In this document: piece by piece, positions 22,395-33,349 of the stretch
How the letters are laid out: every line of letters begins with the position of its first letter
Position numbering within the stretch: position 1 is the stretch's first letter
Source: Pleurodeles waltl
Lineage: Eukaryota; Chordata; Amphibia; Caudata; Salamandridae
Direction of reading: 5' to 3'
NCBI RefSeq assembly: GCF_031143425.1
Contig: NC_090447.1
Location: 844,135,760 to 844,199,759 of the forward strand
DNA length: 64,000 nt
Translations under genes and position numbers: made by a program
The notes under the pieces: model-generated
The model's input: the letters and a program-made list of their open reading frames with translations, nothing else
Told to the model about the DNA's origin: nothing
Database searches by the model: none

Positions 22395-22680
22395 TTCAAG
22401 CACCGCTGAACAGGGCACCGCCATCTCAAGCACCGCTGCACAGGGCACCACCATCTCAAGCACCGCTGCACAGGGCACCGCCATCATAAGTACCGCTGCA
22501 CAGGGCACCGCCATCTCACGCACCGCTGAACAGGGCACCGCCATCTCAAGCACCACTGAACAGGGCACCGCCATCTCAAGCACCGCTGAACAGGGCATCG
22601 CCATCTCAAGCACCGCTGAACAGGGCACCGCCATCTCAAGCACCGCTAAACAGGGCACCGCTGTCTCAAGCACCTCTGGC
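22395..22680 (+). repeat. 30-bp minisatellite, about 9-10 units
   Basis: Unit ACCGCTGAACAGGGCACCGC then CATCTCAAGC, with variants GCACAGGG and CATAAGT. Multiple of 3, so both strands stay open. Confidence 0.9.
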
Positions 22681-22722
22681 CCATGAGCGGCAAGGGCACT
22701 GACGCAACTGAGTCCGTCATGG

Positions 22723-22925
22723 TGTGAATGATGCACTCTGGGCACCATGCCCCCTCCAGAACCAGTGGAGACTGTCATCCACTACCTCTGTCCTTAGCAG
22801 GATGAAGCACTCTGGGCACCTTGCCCCCTCCAGAACCAGTGGAGACTGTCATCCCCTACCTTTGTCTTTAGCAGGATGAAGCACTCTGGGCACCATGCCC
22901 CCTCCAGAACCAGTGGAGACTGTTA
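22723..22925 (+). repeat. About 74-bp repeat, nearly 3 units
   Basis: Units run GATGAAGCACTCTGGGCACC, ATGCCCCCTCCAGAACCAG, TGGAGACTGTCATCCACTAC, then CTCTGTCCTTAGCAG. Confidence 0.8.
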
Positions 22926-23628
22926 TCCACTTGAGAGACTGTGGCTTTGCACTCCCCAGGATATGGCAGTGGGCAACCCACCCACTGTAGAGACTTGAGA
23001 GACTGTGGCTTTGCACTCCCCAGGATTTAGCAGTGGGCAAACCACCCACTGTAGAGACTTGAGAGACTGTGGCTTTGTACTCCCCAGGATTGAACAGTGG
23101 GCAACCCACCCACTGAAGAGACTTGAGAGACTGTGGCTTTGCACTCCCCAGGATATGGCAGTGGGCAACCCACCCACTGGAGAGACTTGAGAGACTGTGG
23201 CTTTGCACTCCCCAGGATATGGCAGTGGGCAACCCACCCACTGTAGAGACTTGAGAGACTGTGGCTTTTCACTCCCCAGGATATGACAGTGGGCAACCCA
23301 CCCACTGTAGAGACTTGAGAGACTGTGGCTTTGCACTCCCCAGGATATGGCAGTGGGCAACCCACCCACTGTAGAGACTTGTGAGACTGTGGCTTTGCAC
23401 TCCCCAGGATTGAACAGTGGGCAACCCACTCACTGTAGAGACTTGAGAGACTGTGGCTTTGCACTCCCCATGGTATGGCAGTGGACAGCCCACCCACTGT
23501 AGAGACTTGAGAGACTGTGGCTTTGCACTCCCCAGGATTGAACAGTGGGCAACCCACCCACTGTAGAGACTTGAGAGACTGTGGCTTTGCACTCCCCAGG
23601 ATTGAACAGTGGGCATGTGGCCCCCTCA
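22926..23628 (+). repeat. 64-bp minisatellite, about 11 units
   Basis: Unit starts recur every 64 bp (22990, 23054, 23118, 23182, 23246, 23310 and on) with GAGACTTGAGAGACTGTGGC, TTTGCACTCCCCAGGAT, (ATGGCA/TGAACA)GTGGGCAACC and CACCCACTGTA. The arrays are contiguous with no spacers. Because 64 is not divisible by 3, the minus strand cycles through all three frames, none of which has a stop in the consensus; that explains the long minus-strand ORFs here. Confidence 0.95.
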
Positions 23629-24466
23629 TGGATTTGGCGTCGTGCACTCAAGCGGCTGAGGTGCCCCCCCTTTCCCTCCCCCTGAGGTGCCTGTTTAGTT
23701 GCTCTCTGATGCCCCTGCAGTGTTCTCTCCGTCATGGTCGGGGGTCTTGTGTGGGCCTCGCCCATACCGTGTGGTCCCAGTGTTCCACAGACTTTCTTAG
23801 AGCACTACCTGGACTACTATGCTTGGTATATATTTTGCACATGGTGTATATATATATTTCTGCCTACTTGCTTTTAATATATTACAATGGTTACACTCAT
23901 TTTCTATTGGCTTTGCATTCTTCTGGGGGGTGTAACTGTGATGTATTGATTTGCATTAGTGTGTGTGTTGTAGTGGGTGAGGGTGGGGGTGTTGCGTGTG
24001 TATGTCCCTGTTTTTTCCCTCCCCCCTCCCCTGTGTCGTAGGTGCTGTACTCACCGTGGTCTTCGCTGTCAGCGTTCGTGCTCCTGGTAGAGGAGCAGGA
24101 AGGCTATTGCAGGGAGAATTTGGAGTTCCGGATCCATGGCGTCCTCGTTCCTCGTGGGGTGTGTAGAGGTGAGCGTTTTCCCTTCGGGATTCCTGTTTCC
24201 GCTGTGTTTTTATCTGTGGTGAATCCGCCCCGGAAAAGGTGGCGGATTGGCCTGTCATATTAGTGTGGGCGGTACATTTTCTCCCGCCTGTCTGTTGGCG
24301 GTGACCGCCATGCTGTTTGTTTGTACCGCCTTGGCGGTCGGAGTGTTAAAGTGGCTGTCTTTGTTGCTGGTTTCCGCCACGGTCGTAATTGCACATTTTT
24401 TACCGCCGGCCTGTTGGCGGTCTTACCGCCGCTTTAACATCGACCACCAGGGTTAGAATGACCACC
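23629..24466 (+). other. Right subterminal region of Harbinger 1
   Basis: Non-coding. It includes T/A-rich sequence (about 23830-23880), then GGCGGT/ACCGCC-rich subterminal sequence (24220-24460) with short inverted repeats such as AATCCGCC/GGCGGATT around 24222-24246 and TTGGCGGT/ACCGCC, which would be candidate transposase or SANT-protein binding sites. Confidence 0.5.
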
Positions 24467-24469
24467 TAT

Positions 24470-24879
24470 ATTTGGAGTGGGGGTTCGAGTCAATGTGGAC
24501 TCATTTCCATTTTTTCTAATAAAAAAATTAGACTTTTACAAAAAGATTAAATACATCTAATTACCCCACAAAGGTCAGCAATCATGCCATCTTTCATAAC
24601 ATCATTGATAATATCAATGTAATATTTGCAATTACATTTTTGATTAAAGAACTGTGCATGGTGAGGGCATGAGTTATACTTACCTTAGGGCACAAGTTAT
24701 AGTTCCATGAGGTAACTCTAACAACAACTGGTGAATATCTATGGTTTGGTAAATTTAAAATGTGAGCCTAATGATAACATCCCAGTAACCTTTGTTTTTT
24801 TTAAGTGAAACTCTATGCTTTTATAATTTATTTTCCGTAACTATGATGTCCCTGTATCTTTAGTTTTGTTCAGTGAATA
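24470..24879 (+). repeat. Dispersed repeat, GTTATAGTT family, copy 2
   Basis: From 24680: GGCACAAGTTATAGTTCC, AACTCTAACAACAACTGGTG, CCCAGTAACCTTTG and TTTTTTTTAAGTG, the same order of blocks as at 9488-9720. The first 200 bp (24470-24680) are AT-rich with no identifiable feature. Confidence 0.55.
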
Positions 24880-24880
24880 C

Positions 24881-24959
<79 letters not shown>

Positions 24960-24968
24960 CCTATTGCG

Positions 24969-25014
<46 letters not shown>

Positions 25015-25015
25015 G
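24880..25015. repeat. Compound microsatellite (CTAT)n-(CT)n-(AT)n
   Basis: About 19 CTAT units to 24960, then about 11 CT units, then about 12 AT units. The peptide-like ORFs of the YLSI type here are artefacts of the repeat. Confidence 0.97.
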
Positions 25016-25019
25016 TACA

Positions 25020-25385
25020 TATACACATTACCTACTGGTGATAGCCAATAGGTATTTATAGGTAGGACCTAGTTCCCATAGGGAAAGCATTTTTTGTTTT
25101 GACTACAACTTTGGTGCCATTTGACGAAGCTTCATGAATTTATCAAAACTGGTACACCAGTCACTCTAGCTACTTTGTAAAAAGTTTCAGGATGATTTGT
25201 AAAGGAGAGGCAAAGAAAAAAGGGAAGGGGGGCCAAAGCATGTTTGCCCTGTGCAATTTCCCGTAGGGAGTTTTGACACGACTATAGCCCGAACCTCTGG
25301 ATGGAGTACACCAGCTCCTGGTCCAGAGAGAGCATTTATGTTTTATCTGGTGTAAATCCATTCAGTAGTTTCAGAGTTATTAAAT
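25020..25385 (+). repeat. Dispersed repeat with palindromic TACCTA...TAGGTA core, copy 3
   Basis: Starts TTACCTACTGGTGATAGCC then AATAGGTATT, then ATAGGTAGGACCTAGTTCCC, CAACTTTGGTGCCATTTGAC and CATTCAGTAGTTTCAGAG at the end, in the same order as at 14510-14890. It is next to the (AT)n run, as copy 1 is. Confidence 0.65.
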
Positions 25386-26457
25386 GAAAGAAAATAATGA
25401 TTGCTATGGATGCAAATATAAAATTGGCATAAAGGGTCAGGATACAGGTTTCCTGATCCTGTAAGAGAGATGTCAGGGTCCCTCATGGACCCTCATGTGC
25501 ATAAATTGCCAACCTTTTTTTTGGCTACTACACGGACCCACTGTAGCGCTCAGCACAGCATCCTCTGTAAACTCGCAAAGGATCACTGGATCCAAAAAAC
25601 ATTGAAAGAAAACAACTCACATACCAAAAAACCTGCAGCACACAGCCGAAGGCCATCCATGCCATGGGGTTGGGTTCATGCCAAGGGTTGGCCGCAGAGC
25701 CTGGCCATGGGCCAGGGCCTGCTGTTTAATGTGTGGTAATTAGATGTTAACTTTACTTTAAAAAACCTGTACAAATTCACTGAAGAAACCAACGGTTACA
25801 AGGACATTATAGTTAGTTTGATGATTTACTCATACAAAACCATACAAATGTAGCAGTTATAGTTATAATTATAGTTATACTTATCTGAAGAAAGTATAAC
25901 TCATGCTGTTAAGTAACTTTAGGTCATGAGTTATAGTTTCTCAACATAAGTATAACTATAACTGCTGTCACTCATGACGTGTTCTATGACATTATTTATG
26001 ACTTCACTGATGACGTCTCAAATTATATCTCAAATAATGTCATATGTGAGGTCATAAGCAATGCATAGATGGGACAGTTGCTAACTATCACTGGTGAATT
26101 TCTATGTTTTATTTTAGTTGAAAACATTAACTTTGTCACTAAGAAATTCACCTAACTATAAAATAATTTCAAACTTAGTTTTTTTCAGTGAAATTCTAAG
26201 GTTGTTTTCATCGATAACACGTATTTTTATTACACCTAACTATAACGTTACTTCAACCTTTGTTTTTTCCAGTGAATTTGAAAGTTTTTAAAAAATCATA
26301 TATAACTACATAGAAACTAACTTCTCCAACAATGTTTGCGCTGAGAATGTTCAGTTTCTTAGTTGCTGTAACTTACATATTCAAAAAATTTCCCAGCATA
26401 ATTTTTCATAGTCTTTGTATCCATCTTTACATAAACATCATATTTACATTTCAAAAG
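25386..26457. repeat. Shuffled GTTATAGTT-family repeats, no gene
   Basis: Contains several ACTATAACT/AGTTATAGT blocks (25855-25975, 26080-26300), the GTGAATTTCTATG and CTTTGTTTTTTCCAGTGAAT blocks, and at 25640-25720 a GGGTTGGCCGC..CTGGCCATGGGCCAG block like that at 11760-11900. No coding signal. Confidence 0.5.
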
Positions 26458-27360
26458 GATAATAGATATTTTGATAGTGCACCACTTAAAGTAGATCAAT
26501 AAAGTCCAGATACTCCATGTCGTCACATGATCATCTTCATTTTATTTTGCTTAGCTTGCACATAAAAAAACATCAGCCAACGCGTTTCGTCCTTAACAAA
26601 GGATTTCTTCAGGGCTAAAATATGACAGAGAAAGTATCCTAAATATATTTAAAAAGATACATACATAAAATAGAAACTAATTAAGAACACAAAGTGCACA
26701 CTAAAACATGACCAAAACATTTGATTAATTTATAAAACATACAGACAAGGGGCAACCATAAAGAAATGTGCTAAATTTAAAAACACACAGATATAAACAG
26801 TGTAGGTGACATAAATTATTGAACAAGAGTTCAAAACAAAGATACACATAATGAATATGTATAAATAAAAGTCACACCACATATGTAAATACCACAAATT
26901 ATTTAAAAGAAAATATATCAAAAGTGAATATTAGGGAAATTATTAAATCCTAGTGCAATTAAGGACTTTTAATTTGATTGATCCTATATATACATTGACC
27001 AGAGAAAATGAATCAGAGGCTCCTACCTTATATGTAAGTAGTATTCAATATCATCTCTCATACTGGTTATAGAGGTCATCGATGCCCACAGAACGTGATG
27101 CAAGAGTAGCAAACTACTGATAAAGAGAGAAGCGACACCAAATCACACCTAGCGTGTCGCAGTATGAGTGGTAAGTATTATCCGAAAGAGGAACAAAGGA
27201 AAAATGTGCAGAGAGCACAGAAAAGTGAAAGACCTTATAATGATAAAGTAATGGTAGAGTATAAATACCCTGTAGACTGCTGTAAAATAGTCAGCTCATT
27301 TTATCACGGTAAGAAAAAATAGAACTATAGTGATAGGCATGCCCAGTAGTCAAAATGAGC
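26458..27360 (-). repeat. PLE pseudo-LTR, 3' copy
   Basis: 903 bp matching 55898-56800 and 60297-61200 with scattered substitutions over its whole length. It carries a hammerhead motif at 26571-26620. Confidence 0.9.
26571..26620 (-). ncRNA. Hammerhead ribozyme, type I with minimal stem III (copy 1)
   Basis: Minus strand: TTTTAGCC (stem I 5', 26620-26613), conserved CTGAAGA (26612-26606), stem II TCC/GGA with loop TTTGTTAA, GAAAC (26588-26584), stem III made by the self-complementary ACGCGT, cleavage triplet GUU, then GGCTGATG (stem I 3', 26578-26571). All catalytic-core nucleotides (CUGANGA, GAAA) are present. Predicted cut is between 26579 and 26578. Stem II has one A-C mismatch and stem I one G-U pair. 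The 2-bp stem III implies it works best as a dimer, as reported for PLE hammerheads. Confidence 0.8.
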
Positions 27361-28448
27361 AAGAAAAAGAGGAAATTATTAATTATTATATATATGTTGT
27401 TTTTACAAAATGACTGAAATTGCGCCTTGAACGATAGTGTTCATGGATCAGGAGTACTGAATAAATTTTGATGCCAGCCCTCCCTAATATCCTGGAGGTT
27501 GCAAAGCACAGGGCAGTAGCTCTAAACCATAAAGATGGACAATGTCCATGTATGTGAAGGGCAAGAGTCATTGAAAAGAAGGGAATATTTAAACAAAAAT
27601 TGGCCTGGTGAGATATGCCAGAGAAATAAAAAATCCAATATCCCATTCCTCCCATATGGGGAAAAGGGGACCATCAAGGCCAATCGTGAATTCGTTCGGT
27701 ACACTTACCGCCTAAGTTGCGAGGATACGTCTCAGCAGAGCACACCCTGGTGCTCGTTTTTGAAGTGAACCGAAGGCGCCATTTTCTCATGAGCCCATGG
27801 GAAAAGGCCGTTACTAAGGCGACAGAAGGGCAAGAAAGCCGGTGTCAACTGCCGTACATAAGGCGGCCATCTTGGAATAATAAACGTAAGGCTTAAGAAG
27901 AGTATGTGAATCATCAGAACACCAAAGAAAAAAGGAAAAAACAGACTGGGATTGGGAGAAATATGTAAATAAACATCATTCGAAGTTAGGAGTAATATGA
28001 AAGCTATAAGTATATAATATAAAGAAGTTGTATATGTGACAGAAACTAGAAAGCGGTCATACCGGAATATTCATAGGGAATATTAGTGCTAGAAAGCAGA
28101 AATAACAGTATGACATATATCAAAATAAAAAGTAAAAAAACAAAAAGTAACAAACCCACCGCTTATGAAGTATACTGAATAAATTAACTGACTGAGCCAA
28201 AATACAGGCTGCATAAAAAGGAATAAAGAGCCACCAAGACAGTGAAGGGAAAAAAGAGAGAGTAGATATGCACTACAACATTGTTCAATAGACACAATCG
28301 TGGCCGCTTCAGTCAGTATGAGAGAGGACATCAACTCAAAGGGTGGTCTTTTTTCAGTTGTAAGTGTACCTGAAATCGGTCATATAACTCTTGAAAAAAT
28401 AGAAATGATAGAGTTATCAAGCTTTGGAAAGTGACTTATGTAAGACAC
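27361..28448 (-). other. PLE 3' region between endonuclease stop and pseudo-LTR
   Basis: AT-rich, non-coding, no internal repeats found. The part adjoining 27360 has no counterpart at the other pseudo-LTR copies, which join Harbinger sequence there instead. Confidence 0.5.
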
Positions 28449-29350
28449 TTAGAGGAAGTAATGAAATTCCTCATCGGTATTGTGCCCCATATCAACGGCC
28501 CGTAAGCGACATATCCATGCTGCCTCCTTATGCCATAGGGCCAGTTCTCTGTCCCCTCCTCTCCGAATAGGTAATACCTGATCAACCCCATGGAATAAAA
28601 TTTTACTGTCATTAGGATGTTGTTCCACCATATGGAGTGCCAAAGGACATCTCATATCTTTGTTTTTTATTGCACGGATGTGTTCCTGTATGCAGATTTT
28701 AAGGGGCCTAATAGTACTGCCTACGTAAATTTTATCACAGCTGTAGCCTAAAATATAGACGGCATATTTCGTTTTGCAGTTTATAAAGTGCGTGATTTCA
28801 TAGCTTTTGCCAGTGTTGTAGCAGAAACTCCTGATCTTATCCACACCCAGACTGCACATATTACATTCATGGCATATGAAGAATCATTCAGGACCTGTGG
28901 GTAGCCACATATGTGTCTTGTTTGTAGTGATATAACTAGGGCATAAGTGGTCTCTAAGGGTCCAGCACCTTCAATAGGTAACCTGCGGTTTACTAGAAAT
29001 AGAACTGCTGATACCAGGTACTTCCAATAGTAGGTGCCAGTGCCTACGGAGGATCTTGTATATATCATTGCTCAATGTAGAAAATTGAGTGACAAACGCC
29101 AAATGGCTAGGCTTGTCTTTTCTTTATTGTTGTTAGTTATGAGTCTTGTATGTCTAATTACTGTTCCAATACGTTTTTGTGCATTTACAGGTACTTCCAA
29201 TAGTAGGTGCCAGTGCCTACAGAGGATCTTGTTTATATCATTGCTCAATGTAGAAAATTGAGTGACAAACGCCAAATGGCTAGGCTTGTCTTTTCTTTAT
29301 TGTTGTTAAGTGTTGTATGTCTTATTACTGTTCCAATACGTTTTTGTGCA
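28449..29350 (-). pseudogene. PLE C-terminal part: linker and GIY-YIG endonuclease
   Basis: The intact piece (28859-28449, 136 codons) has YAVYILGYSCDKIYVGSTIR, the GIY-YIG signature with Tyr, the YVG tripeptide and the catalytic Arg, then the expected Glu in RGGDRELALWHKEAAWICR, and ends EEFHYFL. Upstream on the minus strand are TNAQKRIGTVIRHT and a Cys-containing linker (28860-29068) in other frames, so several frameshifts separate it from the RT. GIY-YIG endonuclease nicks target DNA to prime reverse transcription in Penelope elements. The Harbinger insertion at 29421 removed continuity with the RT. Confidence 0.85.
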
Positions 29351-29356
29351 TTTGTT
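29017..29356. repeat. 173-bp tandem duplication inside PLE coding sequence
   Basis: 29017-29189 and 29190-29356 are near-identical (GGTACTTCCAATAGTAGGTG ... TACGTTTTTGTGCATTT), differing by a few substitutions and a short indel near 29140/29310. Confidence 0.9.
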
Positions 29357-29737
29357 AGAACATCTTCACTATATCCTCAATTTCTGAATCTCTGTTTGGC
29401 TTTATCAATGTGGGCAGTAAGGCCCATATTTATACTTTTTGACGCAAAACTGCGCCGGCGCAGTTTTGCGTCAAAAATATTACAACTGGCTAACGCCATT
29501 TCTGTGTGCCGCGCGGGCGTCAAATTTATACTTTGACGCCCAGCGGCGCAAACCACAGGTGGAAGTCTTTTTTTTTTACGCACACCGCAGCGTCAAATCG
29601 TAAAGTAAAATGACGTAACCCGGCGGAAATGACTGTGGGTCGATTTACGACACCGCAGACCGGAAATGCGGCGTTTTTTGACGCAATAGCGTCAAAATTT
29701 CCAGTGAACACAGCCATTTCAGCAGAGGAGAGCCAAA

Positions 29738-31771
29738 ATGGATCCCAGATGCCTGTACAGACCCCAGGAAGATGACAACAGACCAGGAACCAGTCAGGAG
29801 GACCCACACAAGACCCAGGACAGTTTTAAGAAGAAAAGGAAGTGTTGCTTCAGTGCAGAGGAGCAGGAAATCCTGGTTAAAGAGGTGACGGAACACCAGC
29901 ACCAACTGTTTGTCACCTCAAAGTTGCCAATCAGTAGGAGAGAGGCAATATGGCAACTAATTTTTGACAAGATTAACAGTGTGGCAGAAGTACGCAGAAC
30001 AGTCATCGAGTGCAAGAAACGCTGGCATGACTGCAAGCGCAGGACCAAGGAAAAGATGACCAGGAACAGGAAGGCAGCACTGCAGACTGGAGGTGGGAGT
30101 CCAGCACACCAGGAGGCCCTGGACCACATGGAGGAGATGGTCGCAGCCGCCATCCCTGAGGAGATCGTCACAGGGATTCAATGAAAGGACAGCACAGACT
30201 ACCAGGAGGCAACGCACATGCAGTGTAAGTCGCATGGGGAATTAAAATGCACTAATGACAACTGTAAGCAGGAGGGGGGATACGGACCACAAAATGCATG
30301 GAAGTCATCATATACATGGAATGGCATGGGTAAAGGGATATGGCATGGGGGCATGGCTTGCACAGAGAGAAGCTGGGGCACACCATTACACTACACCAAT
30401 AACAGTCCCATGGGCGCATGCTGCCATGCCAACGATGGAGCAAAGGAAAAGCCACACCAGGAGGGAAGGGCACAATGTCAAACTGATATCCCGGCACACG
30501 TCAGCCACTATACCCCCTCCATTAACTAGGGCCCAATTAACAACCTCTAGCCATACCGACAACTTGAATGTAACAGTGACAACAGTTGCCACTACCACCT
30601 CCGCTCTGTGTGCTGGTCAAGCAGCCAATGGCGGTAACATCCCCATGGATCATACACACCTAAATTAGAGGGTTGAGGCTGACAACTTCAACAATCCCCT
30701 GAAACAAGACAAAGGCTCCAGTCCTGTCAAATGTGAATGCCCATAGTTGCCACAAACATCAGCCAATGTCATCAACATTAGGAGCTACACAGCACTAAGG
30801 ACACACCCATGCTGCATATGCCAGAGTCCATCCTGTGCCTGGGTCACAGTGTAACAACCCAAATGTCATACTGCTCAGACAACAGCATTGATGGGGAGGA
30901 CACATGTAACTGGTCACTGACATACACCTGCAGAGTCAGAGGAGGAAATAGGACACTGCTACGACTATCAGGGCAATCCAATCTCCACACATTCCCCAAC
31001 ATCAGCTGTACACATTACCAATGCTAACATCCATATCGTGCCATAACAATGCTATGCATAGGATACGCTACATGTCAACTACATATAAGTGGATGTGAAA
31101 GATCAGAGACTGGGGCAGGTCCAGATTGTTAAGTGTGCTGCTAGTGCCATCAGAGCACCCACAGCCAGTGAAAGGCCTCACCATGAGAATGGAGGTAGAC
31201 GGAGGCTTGAGTAGGACAAGAATGTGGCAATTCACTATTTGATCTAAAACAACACTAGAGGAGATGATGCTGACAAGTCTAATAACTTAATACAATAAAT
31301 GTGACATGCAGGTGGGCCATAGGCCTGGGAGAATGCCCATCTGAAAGACTGGAGCAATGAACAGGAAACAAGATCACAATGTGAATTCATCACAAGGCAG
31401 GCATGTCACATCACCAATGCCACAACACAGACACACTAATTGTACCCTATTTCATTGCAGAGGATGATGGATCTCCTGCTGATATGCCTGTCCAGGAATA
31501 CCCTGATGACATGGATGACGAGCGGACAAACATCACCCAGCAGACCATCCACGATGTCCTTGGAACCCTCCAGACCCCACCTTCAGTCACAAGGAGGAGC
31601 TCAGAACAAGCAGCCATCACAGAGGACCCACCCACCACCCCAAATGTAAGACCTGCCAGCTCCAATACAGTGAGGTGTGTGTTGCCCCTTCACAACCACC
31701 ACCACCAAGAACAGAGGAGGCAACACACACATCAGAAGAAGAAGACATGGAACAGATCACCTTCACACTGA
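29738..31771 (+). pseudogene. Harbinger 2 accessory gene A: Myb/SANT-like protein
   Basis: The first ORF (29738-30184) starts MDPRCLYRPQ and has FSAEEQEILVKEVTEHQHQL, IWQLIFDKINSVAEV and CKKRWHDCKRRTKEKMTR, i.e. a three-helix Myb/SANT domain of about 85 residues, followed by a short helical stretch to residue 148. A likely later exon follows an acceptor CAG at 31458-31460 and encodes acidic sequence (AEDDGSPADMPV, EYPDDMDDERTN). No donor can be fixed with confidence before the TGA at 30182. It is the counterpart of gene A in Harbinger 1, similarly placed near the left end on the plus strand. The first exon itself is open and could still be functional. Confidence 0.65.
30185..31460 (+). other. 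Probable intron of Harbinger 2 gene A
   Basis: Non-coding sequence between the SANT exon and the acidic 3' exon. No features seen. Confidence 0.4.
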
Positions 31772-33349
31772 AAAGTACCCGGAAGCACTAGTCCCTGCCA
31801 CATGGCCAACTATTACCAAGGTCCAGCGCTTTGTAACATGCCAGTCTTACAACAACTGTACTCAATGGCTGTTCTGCAAACTACTGTTAATCTTGTCATC
31901 CTGCCCAGTGATTGTCTCTCACTTACTCATTGGCAAATCCTGTCCCTCTGCACTGTCTGACACATCACCCCAGCATGTCAAAAGCATTTTCCTTTACCAC
32001 TTGTGTAGGATCACAATGGAAGATGTCACTATGATGGACTCACAATCATGGACAATGCACATATAGCACTACAGCACTTTTCAATAAATAGCACTAACCC
32101 AACAAATTTGTCTCTGTGTAATGTGACACATCAACTGTGCAGTAGATAACTGAAATGTGCCTACTGTCAAATTACGGAGCTTGTCAATACAATTGCCCTG
32201 AAATTATGTAGTCAGATAACTTTGCACAGTGGCCTGGATTGCATCATACTCTGCCCTTCCTGAGGGTAATATCTGATGAAGAGAGAAAACATACACCATC
32301 ATGCTGTGTTGGAGAGAATAATGCTTCCTCACGGGATATCTAAGTCATCAAATAGTGGCAGCTAAATGTTGTCACCATGCAATACCAACACATATAACAG
32401 TGCCCACAACTCTAAGCAAACACTCCAAAAAATGCATAAATGAAGGTGTCTGAGTTTCCATCAAAATAAGTATTCATGCTAAACAGTGTCACAAATGATA
32501 TCTGTGAGTCATGAAGACGATACTACAAGAGTGCTTACGACCACTCACCTTATAAGGGTTTCTTTGAACATCACACTGCAGTCAGACCTAAAACTGTTCC
32601 CCCCAATACCGAATCTGGAAGCACTGTTTGTGACTTTGAAAACATACTTATTGAAAAAAACACGTTGGGATCCATATTAACTGTGATTGGTGGTTGCAAT
32701 GAATGGTGGAATCTTTGCACGGTAGCTCTGGGGTAGCTGCTAATCTTACAGCTCAGTTGGGATTTGTTTGTAGCATAGGACACAAATGTAATAGAATAAA
32801 ATTCATGTACACGTATGCCAAGGCCCTGATCAACAAGCATTTAACACATACTGTAAAGGGTTCACTATATATTTATTAAACGGTAATAACAGTAGAGGAA
32901 ACTCGGGGAAAAGTCTTACCTACCCTAATCCACCCTAACTACTCATTACCCACAACTGTCCCTAACTAACCTAAGCTAAACTTTCTTATCACATGTAATG
33001 AAACGTTCTAAACATCAACCCCCCATCTACCTTATGAGACGGGACACATGGAGGACAACAGATACTAACCTAAATACATACTATCCTATACTAAACAAAT
33101 ATATATTTGTTTGTATTTTTTTATATATATATATATTTTTTTGTAAACACACAAGAACCCCAACATAGCCCCCCACCCACACACTCAAAAAGAAAAAATA
33201 GAAATAATCAGGACCCCCGCACTCCCCACCCACTAACACTAACTAAACTAACAGCCTATACTAACCTAACACTAAGCCCCCCTAAGCCCACTAAGCATCA
33301 GAACAAGGAAAGAGGAGGGAGAGGAGGGATTCATGTCCATTTTAAAAGA
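31772..33349. other. Intergenic region between converging Harbinger 2 genes A and B
   Basis: AT-rich, no coding signal. AATAAA at about 32092 could end gene A. TTTATT at about 32872 could end gene B on the minus strand. Confidence 0.45.

Larger units (their letters stand above)
15527..24466 (+). mobile_element. Harbinger DNA transposon 1, full length but inactive (8.94 kb)
   Basis: Inverted ends GGCCCTCATTACAAC and GTTAGAATGACCACC, flanked by TAT/TAT (15524-15526, 24467-24469; CTAT is also shared). It carries three genes: a plus-strand SANT/Myb gene (16121-17643), a minus-strand PIF/Harbinger transposase (19290-18121) and a second, different plus-strand SANT/Myb gene (19719-21226), followed by a low-complexity ORF and four minisatellite blocks. 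All three genes carry frameshifts or stops, so the copy is a fossil, but the ends and target duplication are clear. The terminal GGCGGT-rich sequence links it to the multi-hairpin MITEs at 3476, 12030 and 13857, which it or its relatives may have mobilised. Confidence 0.85.

Noticed and set aside
22926..23628. Regular 64-bp repeats that could be taken for a CRISPR array
   Set aside because: Units are contiguous with no unique spacers, and the context is a eukaryotic transposon; it is a minisatellite.
22849..23765. Long minus-strand ORFs with a repeating GWVAHCHILG-type peptide
   Set aside because: They arise from the 64-bp repeat, which lacks stops in all three minus frames; no start, splice or domain evidence.
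24866..25061. YLSIYLSI-type ORFs
   Set aside because: Translation of the CTAT microsatellite.
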